A stretch of 48,150 nucleotides of DNA from Methylococcus sp. (GTDB lineage: Bacteria > Pseudomonadota > Gammaproteobacteria > Methylococcales > Methylococcaceae), in NCBI GenBank assembly GCA_028688525.1, contig JAQTYA010000016.1, forward strand, positions 1 to 48,150, given 5' to 3'. The translations under genes were made by a program, and so were the position numbers. Shown here one piece after another: positions 26,697-36,253 of the stretch. How positions within the stretch are numbered: the stretch's first letter is position 1; each line of letters starts with the position of its first letter. The notes under the pieces are model-generated. The model had not been told where the DNA came from and did not search any database. It saw only the letters and a list, made by a program, of their open reading frames with translations.

Positions 26697-27779
26697 ATGA
26701 CACGCATCTACAATTTCAGCGCAGGTCCCTCGATATTGCCCGAGGCGGTGCTTCTACGAGCCCAGGAAGAAATGCCCGACTGGCGCGGCACCGGCATGTC
26801 GGTGATGGAAATGAGCCATCGCGGCAAGCATTTCGTTGCCATCGCCGAACAAGCCGAGGCCGATCTGCGTGAGCTGCTCGCCATTCCGGCCGAATACAAA
26901 GTTCTGTTCCTGCAGGGCGGGGCCACGGCCCAGTTTTCCATGGTTCCCATGAATTTGCTGGGGGACAAGCGCTCCGCCTGCTATCTCGATACCGGCATCT
27001 GGTCCGGAAAAGCCATCGAAGAAGCCAGCCGGTATTGCGAAGCTAGGATTGTAGCCAGCGCCAGACCGGGCGGTTTCACGACGGTGCCGCCGCGCGGCGA
27101 ATGGCAGTTCGCTCCCGAAGCCGCCTACTTTCATTACACCAGCAACGAAACCATCAACGGTGTCGAATTCCAGGATATTCCGGATTCCGCCGGTCTGCCC
27201 TTAGTCTGCGACATGTCTTCGAACATCTTGTCGCGGCCGGTCGATGTAAGCCGGTTCGGCCTGATTTACGCGGGTGCTCAGAAGAATATGGGGCCTGCGG
27301 GCATCACCGTGGTGATCGTGCGCGAAGATCTTATAGGCAAGACGCTGGCCGGCACGCCCACGATGTTCGACTACAAAAAGCATGCGGACAACGGTTCCAT
27401 GCTCAATACACCGCCGACCTATGTCTGGTACCTGCTCGGGCTGGTACTGGATTGGCTGAAACAGCAAGGCGGCGTAACCGGCATCGAGGCGTACAACGTC
27501 CGCAAAGCCCAAAAGCTCTATGCCGCCATCGACGCCTCGGCGTACTACTCGAATCCGATCGATCCGGCTTTCCGCTCGCGCATGAACGTGCCTTTCCGTC
27601 TAGCCGACGCCTCACTGGAAAAGATCTTCGCCGCCGAGGCCGCCGGCCATGGGCTGGTGGCGCTCGAAGGCCACCGTTCGGTCGGCGGACTCCGTGCCAG
27701 CATCTACAACGCCATGCCAGAGGCCGGCGTGGATGCGCTCATCGCCTTCATGGCGGAATTCGAACGCAAGCACGGCTGA
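26697..27779 (+). CDS. serC: Phosphoserine aminotransferase
   Basis: Converts 3-phosphohydroxypyruvate and glutamate to phosphoserine; also acts in pyridoxal phosphate synthesis. The 360-residue protein begins IYNFSAGPSILP, has MSHRGKHF, and carries the PLP-binding lysine K196 in YAGAQKNMGPAG. The C-terminal SVGGLRASIYNAMP is also typical. GGAG stands seven to eight bases before the ATG. It opens the run serC-serA-pheA-hisC-tyrA-aroA-cmk. No promoter with good hexamers was found in 26565-26696. Confidence 0.97.
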   Translation: MTRIYNFSAGPSILPEAVLLRAQEEMPDWRGTGMSVMEMSHRGKHFVAIAEQAEADLRELLAIPAEYKVLFLQGGATAQFSMVPMNLLGDKRSACYLDTGIWSGKAIEEASRYCEARIVASARPGGFTTVPPRGEWQFAPEAAYFHYTSNETINGVEFQDIPDSAGLPLVCDMSSNILSRPVDVSRFGLIYAGAQKNMGPAGITVVIVREDLIGKTLAGTPTMFDYKKHADNGSMLNTPPTYVWYLLGLVLDWLKQQGGVTGIEAYNVRKAQKLYAAIDASAYYSNPIDPAFRSRMNVPFRLADASLEKIFAAEAAGHGLVALEGHRSVGGLRASIYNAMPEAGVDALIAFMAEFERKHG

Positions 27780-27789
27780 GGTGGGCTCG

Positions 27790-28965
27790 ATGTATAAAGT
27801 GCTGACCTACAACAACATTGCTCTCGCTGGACTGGAACGCTTGCCGCGTGACCGTTACGAGATCGCCTCGGAGATACAGCACCCGGATGCCATCCTGCTG
27901 CGGTCTTTCGATTTGCACGGGGTTGCTATCCCGGAGTCGGTCCGCTGCATCGGGCGGGCTGGGGCCGGGGTCAACAACATCCCTGTGGACGCCTGCAGCC
28001 GGCGCGGCATTCCGGTATTCAACGCTCCGGGCGCCAATGCCAATGCCGTCAAGGAACTCGTCATCGCCGGCATGCTGCTGGCCGCCAGGCATATCTGTGA
28101 CGCTTGGGATTTCACCCGCGCGCTGAGCGGCGATGATGCCTCCATCGGCAAGGCCGTCGAGCAGGGTAAGAAAAGTTTTGCCGGCAGCGAATTGGCCGGC
28201 AAAACCTTGGGCGTAGTGGGGCTGGGCGCGATCGGAGTCGAGGTGGCAAATGCCGCTCTGGCCTTGGGAATGGAGGTCATCGGTTACGATCCGGCGCTCA
28301 CCGTGGACCGCGCCTGGCAGCTCTCTTCGGCGGTATCGCGTGCGGCGAGCGTCGACGATCTGATTGCCCAAGCCGACTTCGTCAGTCTGCACGTCCCGCT
28401 CAACGGCGATACCCGGCATTTGATCGGGAACGAACGGATCGGACTGGCAAGGAAAGGGGCGGTGCTGCTCAATTTTTCGCGCGCCGGCATCGTCGATGAA
28501 GCCGCCCTTGCCGCGGCGCTGGACGAGGGCAGGCTGACCGCTTATGTCAGCGACTTCCCCACGGCGGGCCTGGTGGGACGGAAAAACGTTGTCCTGCTGC
28601 CGCACATAGGCGCTTCTACGGCGGAAGCCGAGGACAACTGTGCGGTTATGGTGGCGGACCAGATCCGCGACTACCTGGAGAACGGCAACATCCGCAACTC
28701 AGTCAATTTCCCGACAGTGGAAATGCCGCGCTGCGAAGGGTTTCGAATAGGCATCGCCAACGAAAACGTCCCCAATATGGTGGGCCAGATCTCCGCGGCG
28801 CTGGGCGAGGCTAACCTCAACATCCGAGAGCTTGTGAACAAGTCGCGGGGCGAATATGCCTATACGCTCATCGATCTCGACGCTGAGATTCCGGCACCGA
28901 TTCTGGAGCGGATCAGCGGCATTCACGGAGTGCTTTCCGTCCATCTCATTTCCAATGCTGTTTGA
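27790..28965 (+). CDS. serA: D-3-phosphoglycerate dehydrogenase
   Basis: Oxidises 3-phosphoglycerate to 3-phosphohydroxypyruvate, the step before SerC. The 391-residue protein has an NAD-binding motif GVVGLGAIG, the arginine in NFSRAGIVDE, and the histidine in LLPHIGAST, completing the 2-hydroxyacid dehydrogenase catalytic set, then a C-terminal ACT domain (IANENVPNMVGQISAAL) that usually senses serine. ATG at 27790 follows the serC stop by ten bases with GAGGTGGG before it; a longer frame would run inside serC. Most gammaproteobacteria keep serA apart from serC, so the pair gives both first steps of serine synthesis in one operon. Confidence 0.95.
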   Translation: MYKVLTYNNIALAGLERLPRDRYEIASEIQHPDAILLRSFDLHGVAIPESVRCIGRAGAGVNNIPVDACSRRGIPVFNAPGANANAVKELVIAGMLLAARHICDAWDFTRALSGDDASIGKAVEQGKKSFAGSELAGKTLGVVGLGAIGVEVANAALALGMEVIGYDPALTVDRAWQLSSAVSRAASVDDLIAQADFVSLHVPLNGDTRHLIGNERIGLARKGAVLLNFSRAGIVDEAALAAALDEGRLTAYVSDFPTAGLVGRKNVVLLPHIGASTAEAEDNCAVMVADQIRDYLENGNIRNSVNFPTVEMPRCEGFRIGIANENVPNMVGQISAALGEANLNIRELVNKSRGEYAYTLIDLDAEIPAPILERISGIHGVLSVHLISNAV

Positions 28966-28982
28966 CCAAATCAGAACGGGGC

Positions 28983-30071
28983 ATGGCGAACGATCTTTCT
29001 CTTACGGCGCTGCGCAAGCAGATCGATGACATCGACGACCGGGTACTGGAACTCCTGAACCAGAGGGCCCGTTGTGCGCAGCAGGTGGCGGAAACCAAGA
29101 CCGCTGCAGGCGAAGCCGATTGTTTCTACCGCCCCGAGCGGGAGATCGAAGTCTTGCGGCGAATGGCTGAAAACAATCCGGGGCCTCTCGGCAGGGAGGC
29201 GGTGATCCGCTTTTTCCGCGAGCTCATGTCGGAATGCCTAGCGCTGGAAAAGCCGCTGCGCGTCGCTTTTCTCGGCCCCGAAGGCACGTTCAGCCAGCAA
29301 GCGGCCTATAAGCATTTCGGCCACGCCGTCCAAGCGACGCCTCTACCCGCGATCGATGAAATATTCCGCGCGGTAGAGAGCGGGACCTGCCCCTACGGCG
29401 TAGTTCCGGTCGAGAATTCCACCGAAGGCATGATCGCGCACACGCTAGACAGCTTCGTGCGCTCGGACCTAATTATTGCAGGGGAAGTGCACCTCAGGAT
29501 TCACCATAATTTGCTGTGCAAGCAGCCGGCACAGATGGAAGCCGTGACCGAGGTGTTTTCGCATCAGCAGTCTCTGGGGCAGTGCAGGAACTGGCTGGAC
29601 CGGTTTCTGCCTAACGCCAAGCGCAGCCAGGTGGCGAGCAATGCCGAAGCGGCCCGCTGTGCGGCGGAAATTCCCGGCGCGGCCGCCATCGCCGGCGAAG
29701 TGGCCGCCGCCATCTATGGCCTCGAAATCCTCGAGCGCAATATCGAGGATGAGCCCGATAATACCACCCGCTTTCTCGTCATCGGCTCGCAGCCGGTAGG
29801 TCCGACCGGACACGACAAGACCTCGTTGCTGCTATCGACCCGCAACGATCCCGGTGCACTCTACCGGGTCATCGAACCCTTCGCCCGGCTAGGGATCAGT
29901 ATGACCAAAATCGAATCCAGACCGTCCCGGCGCGGCATGTGGGATTATTTCTTTTTCATCGACGTGGAAGGCCACCAGGCCGATCTGGCGCTGGGGCAGG
30001 CGCTCGCCGAAGTGCGGGCTCAGGTCAGCACCTTGAAAGTCCTGGGTTCCTATCCGCGTGCGCTTAGCTGA
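28983..30071 (+). CDS. pheA: Bifunctional chorismate mutase / prephenate dehydratase
   Basis: The P-protein of phenylalanine synthesis, 362 residues from ATG 28983. Residues about 1-90 are an AroQ chorismate mutase (LRKQIDDIDDRVLELLNQRARCAQQVAETK). The dehydratase domain follows (VAFLGPEGTFSQQAA; GVVPVENSTEGMI). The C-terminal ACT domain has the DPGALYR (GALV-type) and ESRPSRR motifs that mediate phenylalanine feedback. An in-frame TTG at 28962 overlaps the serA stop, but the ATG is preferred. It follows serA by 17 bases. Confidence 0.96.
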   Translation: MANDLSLTALRKQIDDIDDRVLELLNQRARCAQQVAETKTAAGEADCFYRPEREIEVLRRMAENNPGPLGREAVIRFFRELMSECLALEKPLRVAFLGPEGTFSQQAAYKHFGHAVQATPLPAIDEIFRAVESGTCPYGVVPVENSTEGMIAHTLDSFVRSDLIIAGEVHLRIHHNLLCKQPAQMEAVTEVFSHQQSLGQCRNWLDRFLPNAKRSQVASNAEAARCAAEIPGAAAIAGEVAAAIYGLEILERNIEDEPDNTTRFLVIGSQPVGPTGHDKTSLLLSTRNDPGALYRVIEPFARLGISMTKIESRPSRRGMWDYFFFIDVEGHQADLALGQALAEVRAQVSTLKVLGSYPRALS

Positions 30072-30083
30072 TTCTCCGGCGCC

Positions 30084-31199
30084 ATGAGCATGTTTTCCCT
30101 TGCGGTTCCCTGCATCCGGGGACTCACGCCCTATCAGCCCGGCAAGCCCATCGGCGAGCTGCAACGCGAGCTGGGGCTTACGCGTATCGTCAAGCTGGCT
30201 TCCAACGAAAACCCTTTAGGTGCAAGTCCCAAGGCACTGGAAGCGGTCCAGCGCGCACTCGCAGAAACCCATCTCTATCCCGACGGCAGCGGCTTCGAAC
30301 TGAAGGCGGCATTGGCCGCTAAGCTGGGGATAGACGTGGCGCAGATCACCCTGGGCAACGGGTCGAACGACGTGCTCGATCTGGTGGCGCGGGTCTTCCT
30401 GGTGCCCGGCCGGAACGCCGTGTATTCCGAGCATGCTTTCGCAGTCTATCAAATCGCAACTCAGACGGTCGGTGCCGCCGGCAAGGCGGCTCCCGCCCAT
30501 GACGGATCGAATGGACCGCGTTTCGGCCATGATCTGGACGCCATGCTCGCCCAGGTCGATGCCGAAACCCGAGTAGTCTTCATCGCCAATCCAAACAACC
30601 CCACCGGAACCCTGCTGGGCCGGAGCGAGCTCCACGCATTCCTCGCGGCGCTGCCCGAGAGGGTCATCGCGGTTGTCGACGAGGCGTATTTCGAGTATGC
30701 GCAAGCGCCAGATCATCCAAACGCGCTCGACTGGCTGGGCGAGTTTCCCAGGCTGATTGTCACACGCACCTTTTCCAAGGCCTATGGACTTGCTGGCCTG
30801 CGGGTGGGATATGCGGTTTCGAGCGAGGGCATAGCCGATCTGCTGAACCGGGCCAGACAGCCGTTCAATGTCGGCGCTTTGGGCCTCGTTGCGGCTGCCG
30901 CAGCGCTGGAGGACGGCGAATTTCTGGAAGCCACGGTGCGGGTGAACGATGACGGTTTGGCCCGGCTGGACGCCGGCTTCAGCGCGCGAAATCTCGAATA
31001 CATTCCCTCTTCCGGCAACTTCCTCAGCTTCGACCTGGGCCGTCCAGGTGCGCCGGTCTTCGAGGCGTTGCTGCGGGAGGGCGTCATCGTCCGCCCGATA
31101 GGAAATTACGGATTGCCGAACCATCTCCGGGTTTCGGTCGGTACCGCCGAGGAAATCGATTGCTTTTTCGCCGCCCTGGATCGCGTGCTAGGCCTATGA
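30084..31199 (+). CDS. hisC: Histidinol-phosphate / aromatic aminotransferase
   Basis: A 371-residue class II-like PLP aminotransferase. LASNENPLG near residues 38-46, IANPNNPTG near 168-176 and the Schiff-base lysine K232 in RTFSKAYGLAGLRVGY are all present. The family enzyme makes histidinol phosphate, but copies located between pheA and tyrA often transaminate phenylpyruvate or prephenate-derived keto acids as well. Given its position, a role in phenylalanine/tyrosine synthesis is likely. The stop overlaps tyrA by ATGA. Confidence 0.92.
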   Translation: MSMFSLAVPCIRGLTPYQPGKPIGELQRELGLTRIVKLASNENPLGASPKALEAVQRALAETHLYPDGSGFELKAALAAKLGIDVAQITLGNGSNDVLDLVARVFLVPGRNAVYSEHAFAVYQIATQTVGAAGKAAPAHDGSNGPRFGHDLDAMLAQVDAETRVVFIANPNNPTGTLLGRSELHAFLAALPERVIAVVDEAYFEYAQAPDHPNALDWLGEFPRLIVTRTFSKAYGLAGLRVGYAVSSEGIADLLNRARQPFNVGALGLVAAAAALEDGEFLEATVRVNDDGLARLDAGFSARNLEYIPSSGNFLSFDLGRPGAPVFEALLREGVIVRPIGNYGLPNHLRVSVGTAEEIDCFFAALDRVLGL

Positions 31200-32068
31200 T
31201 CCGTAAGCTTTGCATCATCGGCGTCGGCCTGATCGGCGGTTCGGCGGCTCGGCGCGCCCGCGGGTTTTGCGAGGAAATCGTCGGGGTCGACGCGGACCCG
31301 GGCAACCTACACCGGGCCGAGGCTCTGGGCGTCATCGACCGCGGTCACGCCAGTGTCGAACAAGGGGTGGCAGCGGCCGATGTCGTACTCATCGCCACAC
31401 CCGTCGGTGCCATTGAACCGCTGCTCCATGAGCTGAAGCCGTTTTGGCGTCCCGATTGCGTTTACACCGACGCGGGCAGCACCAAGGGCAATGTGGTGGA
31501 GGCGGCGCTACGGGTGTTCGGCGCGGTGCCGCCAAATTTTATCCCCGGCCACCCGATCGCGGGCGCCGAGCGCAGCGGAGTGGAGGCGGCCGATGCAGGC
31601 TTGTTCGAAGGCAAGCGGGTCATCCTGACGCCCTTGCCGGATAGTGCGCCGGATGCACTGGCGCGTGTGGAAGCCTTCTGGGCGCGTCTGGGCGCACGGG
31701 TGGAGCGTATGGACGTCGGGCATCACGACGAGGTGCTGGCGGCGACCAGCCATCTACCGCATGTGCTGGCCTTCACCCTGGCGCGAATGCTGGGCCGGAA
31801 AGACGAGCAGGCGGAGATTTTCCGCTATGCCGCTGGAGGTTTCCGCGATTTCACCCGTATCGCCTCAAGCGATCCCAAGATGTGGCTAGACATCTGCCGG
31901 GCTAATCGCGTACCGCTGCTGGAGTTGCTGGGCGAATTCGAAGCGGCGCTGCGCGAGGTCGCCGGGCTGGTCCGTTCCGGAGATGCCGACGGCTTGCACG
32001 CCTGCTTCAGCGAAGCCAAGGCTGCGCGCGATAAATTTCTAAAGTTGACGGAAAACAATCATGCATGA
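31196..32068 (+). CDS. tyrA: Prephenate (arogenate) dehydrogenase
   Basis: Oxidative decarboxylation on the tyrosine branch. The 290-residue enzyme has NAD(P)-binding GVGLIGGS at 8-15, TDAGSTKG, the GHPIAGAE motif and TSHLPHV with the catalytic histidine. There is no chorismate mutase or ACT domain, in keeping with the separate TyrA form. ATG at 31196 forms ATGA with the hisC stop; a start at 31160 would lie inside hisC. The end overlaps aroA by eight bases. Use of prephenate or arogenate cannot be settled by eye. Confidence 0.94.
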   Translation: MIRKLCIIGVGLIGGSAARRARGFCEEIVGVDADPGNLHRAEALGVIDRGHASVEQGVAAADVVLIATPVGAIEPLLHELKPFWRPDCVYTDAGSTKGNVVEAALRVFGAVPPNFIPGHPIAGAERSGVEAADAGLFEGKRVILTPLPDSAPDALARVEAFWARLGARVERMDVGHHDEVLAATSHLPHVLAFTLARMLGRKDEQAEIFRYAAGGFRDFTRIASSDPKMWLDICRANRVPLLELLGEFEAALREVAGLVRSGDADGLHACFSEAKAARDKFLKLTENNHA

Positions 32069-33374
32069 CACAGACGTGGTTTTCACCGCCAAGCCGGGCG
32101 GGAGGATGCAGGGCGACATCCGGGTTCCGGGCGACAAGTCCATCTCCCACCGTTCGGTGATGCTGGGTTCGCTCGCTGAAGGCGTGACCGAGGTGAGCGG
32201 CTTTCTCCAAGCCGAGGACTGTCTGGCGACGATGGCGGCGTTCCGCGCCATGGGTGTCGAGATCGAAGGTCCGGAAAACGGCAAGCTGCGTATCCACGGT
32301 GTCGGCTTGCGCGGCCTGAAGCCGCCCGCGGCGCCGCTGGATCTGGGCAACTCCGGCACGTCTATGCGGCTTTTGAGCGGACTATTGGCAGGGCAGTCGT
32401 TCGACACCACGCTGACCGGGGACGCTTCCCTGGTGCGCCGGCCGATGCGGCGCGTGACCGAACCGCTGCGGGCCATGGGCGCGCGGATCGACACCACCGA
32501 AGCCGGCACCGCGCCGCTGCGCATCGGCGGCGGAACAAGCCTCAAGGGCATCGACTACGCGATGCCGGTCGCCAGCGCCCAGGTGAAATCCTGTTTGCTG
32601 CTTGCCGGTCTCTACGCGGAAGGCAAGACTTGCGTCACCGAGCCGGCGCCCACCCGCGACCACACCGAACGCATGCTGGCCGGCTTCGGCTACCCAGTGG
32701 AGCGCGACGGCAACCGCGTTTGCATCGAATCCGGCGGCAAGCTTTCTGGAACCCGCATTGACGTGCCGGCGGACATTTCCTCGGCGGCGTTCTTCATGGT
32801 CGGCGCGGCGATCAGCCCCGGTTCCGAGGTCGTCCTACGCCATGTCGGGATCAACCCGACCCGTACCGGCGTCATCGAAATCCTGCGCGAAATGGGCGCC
32901 GACATCGAGATCCTCGACCCTCGCGAAGTCGGCGGCGAACCGGTGGCGGACATCCGCATCCGCCACCGCGAACTGCGCGGCATCCGCATTCCCGAGCACG
33001 CCGTGCCGCTGGCCATCGACGAATTCCCGGCCCTGTTCGTGGCTGCCGCCTGCGCCCGAGGCGAGACGGTGCTGACGGGTGCCGAGGAACTGCGGGTCAA
33101 GGAAAGCGACCGCATCCAGGTCATGGCCGACGGGTTGATCGCACTGGGGATCGACGCCCAGCCGACGCCGGACGGCATGATCGTGCAAGGCGGCAATCTC
33201 CGCGGCGGTGTGGTCGATTCGCGCGGCGATCACCGCATCGCCATGTCCTTCTCGATCGCCGCCTTGTGTGCCTCTGGCCCCATCGAGATCCACGACTGCG
33301 CCAACGTATCGACCTCGTTCCCAAACTTCGTCGCGCTAGCGAAGACGCTGGGTCTGGACATCGAGCTGAGCTGA
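32061..33374 (+). CDS. aroA: 3-phosphoshikimate 1-carboxyvinyltransferase (EPSP synthase)
   Basis: Sixth step of the shikimate pathway, joining phosphoenolpyruvate to shikimate 3-phosphate. The 437-residue protein has the substrate motifs VPGDKSISHRS at the N-terminus, LGNSGTSMRLL, SAQVKSCLLLAGL, and LRVKESDRI near the C-terminus. Length and motifs are complete. It is embedded between tyrA and cmk, and its start lies inside tyrA, so the two are probably translated in a coupled way. Confidence 0.96.
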   Translation: MHDTDVVFTAKPGGRMQGDIRVPGDKSISHRSVMLGSLAEGVTEVSGFLQAEDCLATMAAFRAMGVEIEGPENGKLRIHGVGLRGLKPPAAPLDLGNSGTSMRLLSGLLAGQSFDTTLTGDASLVRRPMRRVTEPLRAMGARIDTTEAGTAPLRIGGGTSLKGIDYAMPVASAQVKSCLLLAGLYAEGKTCVTEPAPTRDHTERMLAGFGYPVERDGNRVCIESGGKLSGTRIDVPADISSAAFFMVGAAISPGSEVVLRHVGINPTRTGVIEILREMGADIEILDPREVGGEPVADIRIRHRELRGIRIPEHAVPLAIDEFPALFVAAACARGETVLTGAEELRVKESDRIQVMADGLIALGIDAQPTPDGMIVQGGNLRGGVVDSRGDHRIAMSFSIAALCASGPIEIHDCANVSTSFPNFVALAKTLGLDIELS

Positions 33375-33380
33375 GCCGCC

Positions 33381-34049
33381 ATGCACGATCCTATTCCCGT
33401 ACTCACCATCGACGGCCCCAGCGGGGCGGGCAAGGGTACCGCGGCCCGAGCGGTCGCCGCCCGGCTGGGCTGGAACTTTCTGGACAGCGGAGCGATTTAT
33501 AGGGCATTGGCAGTCGCGGCGATGGACCGGGGTGTGTCCTGCGAAGACGAAATAGCGCTGGAGGCGCTCGCCCATTCGCTGGATTTGGTTTTCGAAGCGA
33601 CCGCCGTCCCGCGCGCGCTCTTGTGGGGGGCCGACATCGGCGATCGGATCGTGACCGAGGAATGCGGCAATTTAGCCTCGAAACTGGCTGCTTTCCCGCT
33701 GGTGCGCCGGGCGCTGCTCGACAAACAGCGCGGTTTCCGCCGCCCGCCGGGCCTGGTCGCGGATGGGCGCGACATGGGCACGGTGGTTTTCCCAGATGCG
33801 CTTTACAAAGTGTTTCTCACCGCGAGCGCGGAAGTCCGCGCGCATCGGCGTTATAAGCAGTTGAAAGAGAAAGGCATAGATGTTAGCCTTGCCAACTTGA
33901 CCGAAGAGATCGAAGAGCGCGACCGGCGTGATCGGGAGCGGGCAACAGCCCCGCTCAGGGCTGCGGACGGCGCGATCGTCATCGATTCGTCGGCATTGTC
34001 CGTCGAGGAAGCGATCCAGGCGTGTCTTGCCGTGGTCGGATCGTTCTGA
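33381..34049 (+). CDS. cmk: Cytidylate kinase
   Basis: Phosphorylates CMP and dCMP to the diphosphates. The 222-residue protein has the P-loop IDGPSGAGKGTAA at about residues 10-22, LDSGAIYRALA, and the ADGRDMGTVVFP and RRDRERATAPLR motifs of Cmk. It lies six bases after aroA and upstream of rpsA, the usual order in gammaproteobacteria. Confidence 0.95.
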   Translation: MHDPIPVLTIDGPSGAGKGTAARAVAARLGWNFLDSGAIYRALAVAAMDRGVSCEDEIALEALAHSLDLVFEATAVPRALLWGADIGDRIVTEECGNLASKLAAFPLVRRALLDKQRGFRRPPGLVADGRDMGTVVFPDALYKVFLTASAEVRAHRRYKQLKEKGIDVSLANLTEEIEERDRRDRERATAPLRAADGAIVIDSSALSVEEAIQACLAVVGSF

Positions 34050-34079
34050 AAGTCCTTAGGTCATCACAGTATAGGGTGT

Positions 34080-34151
34080 GTGCGTCCGCATTGCGGAGGG
34101 GCACGGTCATAAACCAACTTAACTTACTACGTCCGATTTTTACCTCGGACG
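34080..34151 (+). promoter_or_regulatory. Structured rpsA leader with two hairpins
   Basis: The 117-bp gap before rpsA holds two inverted repeats. The first is GTGC(G)TCCGC at 34080-34089 with GCGGA(GGG)GCAC at 34093-34104 around an ATT loop. The second is CGTCCGA at 34130-34136 with TCGGACG at 34145-34151 around an eight-base loop. The start codon is 15 bases further on and has only a weak GGAA before it. In E. coli, S1 controls its own synthesis through a folded rpsA leader with a degenerate ribosome site; this layout suggests the same. No T run follows, so these are not classical terminators. Confidence 0.55.
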
Positions 34152-34166
34152 CCGGAATCATAGATC

Positions 34167-35834
34167 ATGGGCGAAAGCTTTGCAGAACTGTTTGAAGAAA
34201 GTCTGGCGAAAGCCGAGATGCGCGCTGGCAGCATCATCACCGGCACGGTCGTCGACATCGGCACCGAAGCTGTGGTTGTCAACGCCGGACTGAAATCCGA
34301 AGGCGTCATCCCTAAGTGGCAATTCCTCAATGCCGACGGCCAACTGGAAGTCCAGGTGGGCGATCAGGTCGAGGTGGCTCTGGACATGGTGGAAGACGGC
34401 TTGGGCGCAACCCTGCTGTCCCGCGACAAGGCTAAGAAGCTCAAGGCCTGGGACGACCTGGAAAAAGCCTTCGAAGGCAGCGAAACCGTTGTCGGCCGCA
34501 TCGTCGGCAAGGTTCGCGGCGGCTTCACCGTTGCGATCGGTGCTCTGCGAGCTTTCCTGCCCGGCTCCCTGGTAGACGTGCGCCCCGTGCGCGACACCAC
34601 CTTCCTGGAAGGACGCGACCTGGAATTCAAGGTCATCAAGATCGACCAGAAGCGCAACAATGTCGTACTGTCGCGCCGCGCCGTCGTAGAATCCGAATTC
34701 AGCGCCGAGAAGGAAGCGTTGATGGAAAGCCTCAAGGAAGGAGCCATCGTCGCCGGCGTAGTCAAGAACCTTACCGATTACGGCGCGTTCATCGATCTGG
34801 GCGGCATAGACGGCCTGCTGCATATCACCGACATGGCCTGGAAGCGCGTACGCCATCCTTCCGAAGCCGTCCAGATCGGTCAGGAATTGCAGATCAAAGT
34901 TCTCAAGTACGACCAGGAAAAGAACCGCGTGTCTCTGGGCCTCAAACAGCTCGGCGAAGACCCGTGGGTCAACATCGCCCGCCGTTATCCCTCCGGTACC
35001 CGCTTGTTCGGCAAGGTGAGCAACCTCACCGATTACGGCTGCTTCGTCGAACTGGAAGAGGGCGTCGAGGGCTTGGTCCATGTGTCCGAAATGGACTGGA
35101 CCAACAAGAATGTCAATCCGTCCAAGGTCGTTCAGCTTGGAGACGAAGTCGAAGTCATGGTTTTGGACATCGACGAGGAACGCCGCCGTATTTCCCTGGG
35201 CATGAAGCAGTGCAAACAGAATCCCTGGGACGAGTTCGCTTCCATCCACAAGAAAGGCGAAAAAATCAGCGGCACCATCAAGTCCATCACCGATTTTGGC
35301 ATCTTCATCGGCCTCGACGGCAACATCGACGGCTTGGTTCACCTCTCCGACATTTCCTGGGCAGTGACCGGCGAAGAAGCGATCCGCCAGTACAAGAAAG
35401 GGGATGAGCTGGAAACCGTCATCCTGGCCATCGATCCCGAGCGCGAGCGCATCTCGCTGGGCGTCAAGCAACTGGAACAGGATCCGTTCCAGAACTTCCT
35501 GGCTGCTCATGACAAAGGCTCGATTGTGCATGGCGTCGTGAAGGAAGTGGACGCCAAGGGCGCCGTCATTTCCCTGGCCGACAACGTGGAAGGCTATTTG
35601 CGCGCTTCCGAGATCCAGCGTGACCGCGTCGAGGACGCACGGGCATTGTTGAGCGTAGGTGACGAAGTCGAGGCCAAGTTTATCGGCGTCGACAAGAAAA
35701 CCAAGTCGATTTCGCTGTCGATCAAATCCAAGGATCAGGACGAGGAAGCAGCTGTCATCAAAGACTACTCGCAGCAGCCGGCGGGTACGCCGACGCTGGG
35801 GGATATCTTCAAGGAACAGATGGAAAACCGCTGA
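34167..35834 (+). CDS. rpsA: 30S ribosomal protein S1
   Basis: A 555-residue protein with six S1/OB-fold repeats, at roughly 20-87, 104-172, 190-258, 275-345, 362-432 and 449-518 by comparison with the E. coli protein. Repeated signatures such as [22 protein letters not shown] and [23 protein letters not shown] are visible. S1 unfolds mRNA on the small subunit and is essential for leaders lacking a strong Shine-Dalgarno site. It sits between cmk and ihfB as in many gammaproteobacteria, and is followed by a strong terminator. Confidence 0.98.
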   Translation: MGESFAELFEESLAKAEMRAGSIITGTVVDIGTEAVVVNAGLKSEGVIPKWQFLNADGQLEVQVGDQVEVALDMVEDGLGATLLSRDKAKKLKAWDDLEKAFEGSETVVGRIVGKVRGGFTVAIGALRAFLPGSLVDVRPVRDTTFLEGRDLEFKVIKIDQKRNNVVLSRRAVVESEFSAEKEALMESLKEGAIVAGVVKNLTDYGAFIDLGGIDGLLHITDMAWKRVRHPSEAVQIGQELQIKVLKYDQEKNRVSLGLKQLGEDPWVNIARRYPSGTRLFGKVSNLTDYGCFVELEEGVEGLVHVSEMDWTNKNVNPSKVVQLGDEVEVMVLDIDEERRRISLGMKQCKQNPWDEFASIHKKGEKISGTIKSITDFGIFIGLDGNIDGLVHLSDISWAVTGEEAIRQYKKGDELETVILAIDPERERISLGVKQLEQDPFQNFLAAHDKGSIVHGVVKEVDAKGAVISLADNVEGYLRASEIQRDRVEDARALLSVGDEVEAKFIGVDKKTKSISLSIKSKDQDEEAAVIKDYSQQPAGTPTLGDIFKEQMENR

Positions 35835-35852
35835 TCGTTCGGTTTTCCCGGA

Positions 35853-35888
35853 GGAAGGGGCGTTAAGCGCCCCTTCCGCTTGTTTTTT
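35853..35888 (+). terminator. Rho-independent terminator after rpsA
   Basis: A perfect ten-base-pair GC-rich stem, GGAAGGGGCG at 35853-35862 and CGCCCCTTCC at 35868-35877, with a TTAAG loop, is followed by six T at 35883-35888. It begins 19 bases after the rpsA stop. It would end or reduce transcription before ihfB, which starts 17 bases after the T run. Confidence 0.92.
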
Positions 35889-35905
35889 GGAATCCGGAAA
35901 TCGAC

Positions 35906-36193
35906 ATGACCAAGTCAGAATTGATCGAATCCCTGGCCGGCAAGTATCCGCATTTGTCTCCCAGGGACATCGAGTACGCCATCAAGGAGATGATCGGCTA
36001 CATGAGCGAGGCGCTGGCCGGAGGCGAGCGCATCGAGATCAGGGGATTCGGCAGCTTTTCTCTGCATCACCGCCCGCCCCGCGTGGGCCGGAATCCCAAA
36101 ACCGGCGCCTCCGTCCACCTGCCTTCAAGACGGGTACCTCATTTCAAACCCGGCAAAGAATTGCGTGACCGGGTTAATGCGTCCAAGGAATAA
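35906..36193 (+). CDS. ihfB: Integration host factor subunit beta
   Basis: A 95-residue HU/IHF-family DNA-bending protein. It has the family signature near 45-65 ([20 protein letters not shown]) with RNPKTG at 62-67; P64 is the intercalating proline. The N-terminal [11 protein letters not shown] and location directly downstream of rpsA fit IhfB rather than HU. Since IHF also assists phage integrases, its presence is relevant to the nearby prophage, but that link is general knowledge and not shown here. Confidence 0.96.
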   Translation: MTKSELIESLAGKYPHLSPRDIEYAIKEMIGYMSEALAGGERIEIRGFGSFSLHHRPPRVGRNPKTGASVHLPSRRVPHFKPGKELRDRVNASKE

Positions 36194-36253
36194 TAGCGTT
36201 CTGCGGTGAGCCAGCTCTCACCGCTCCCATCTCTAGCGGATCGGGGTAGCGAT

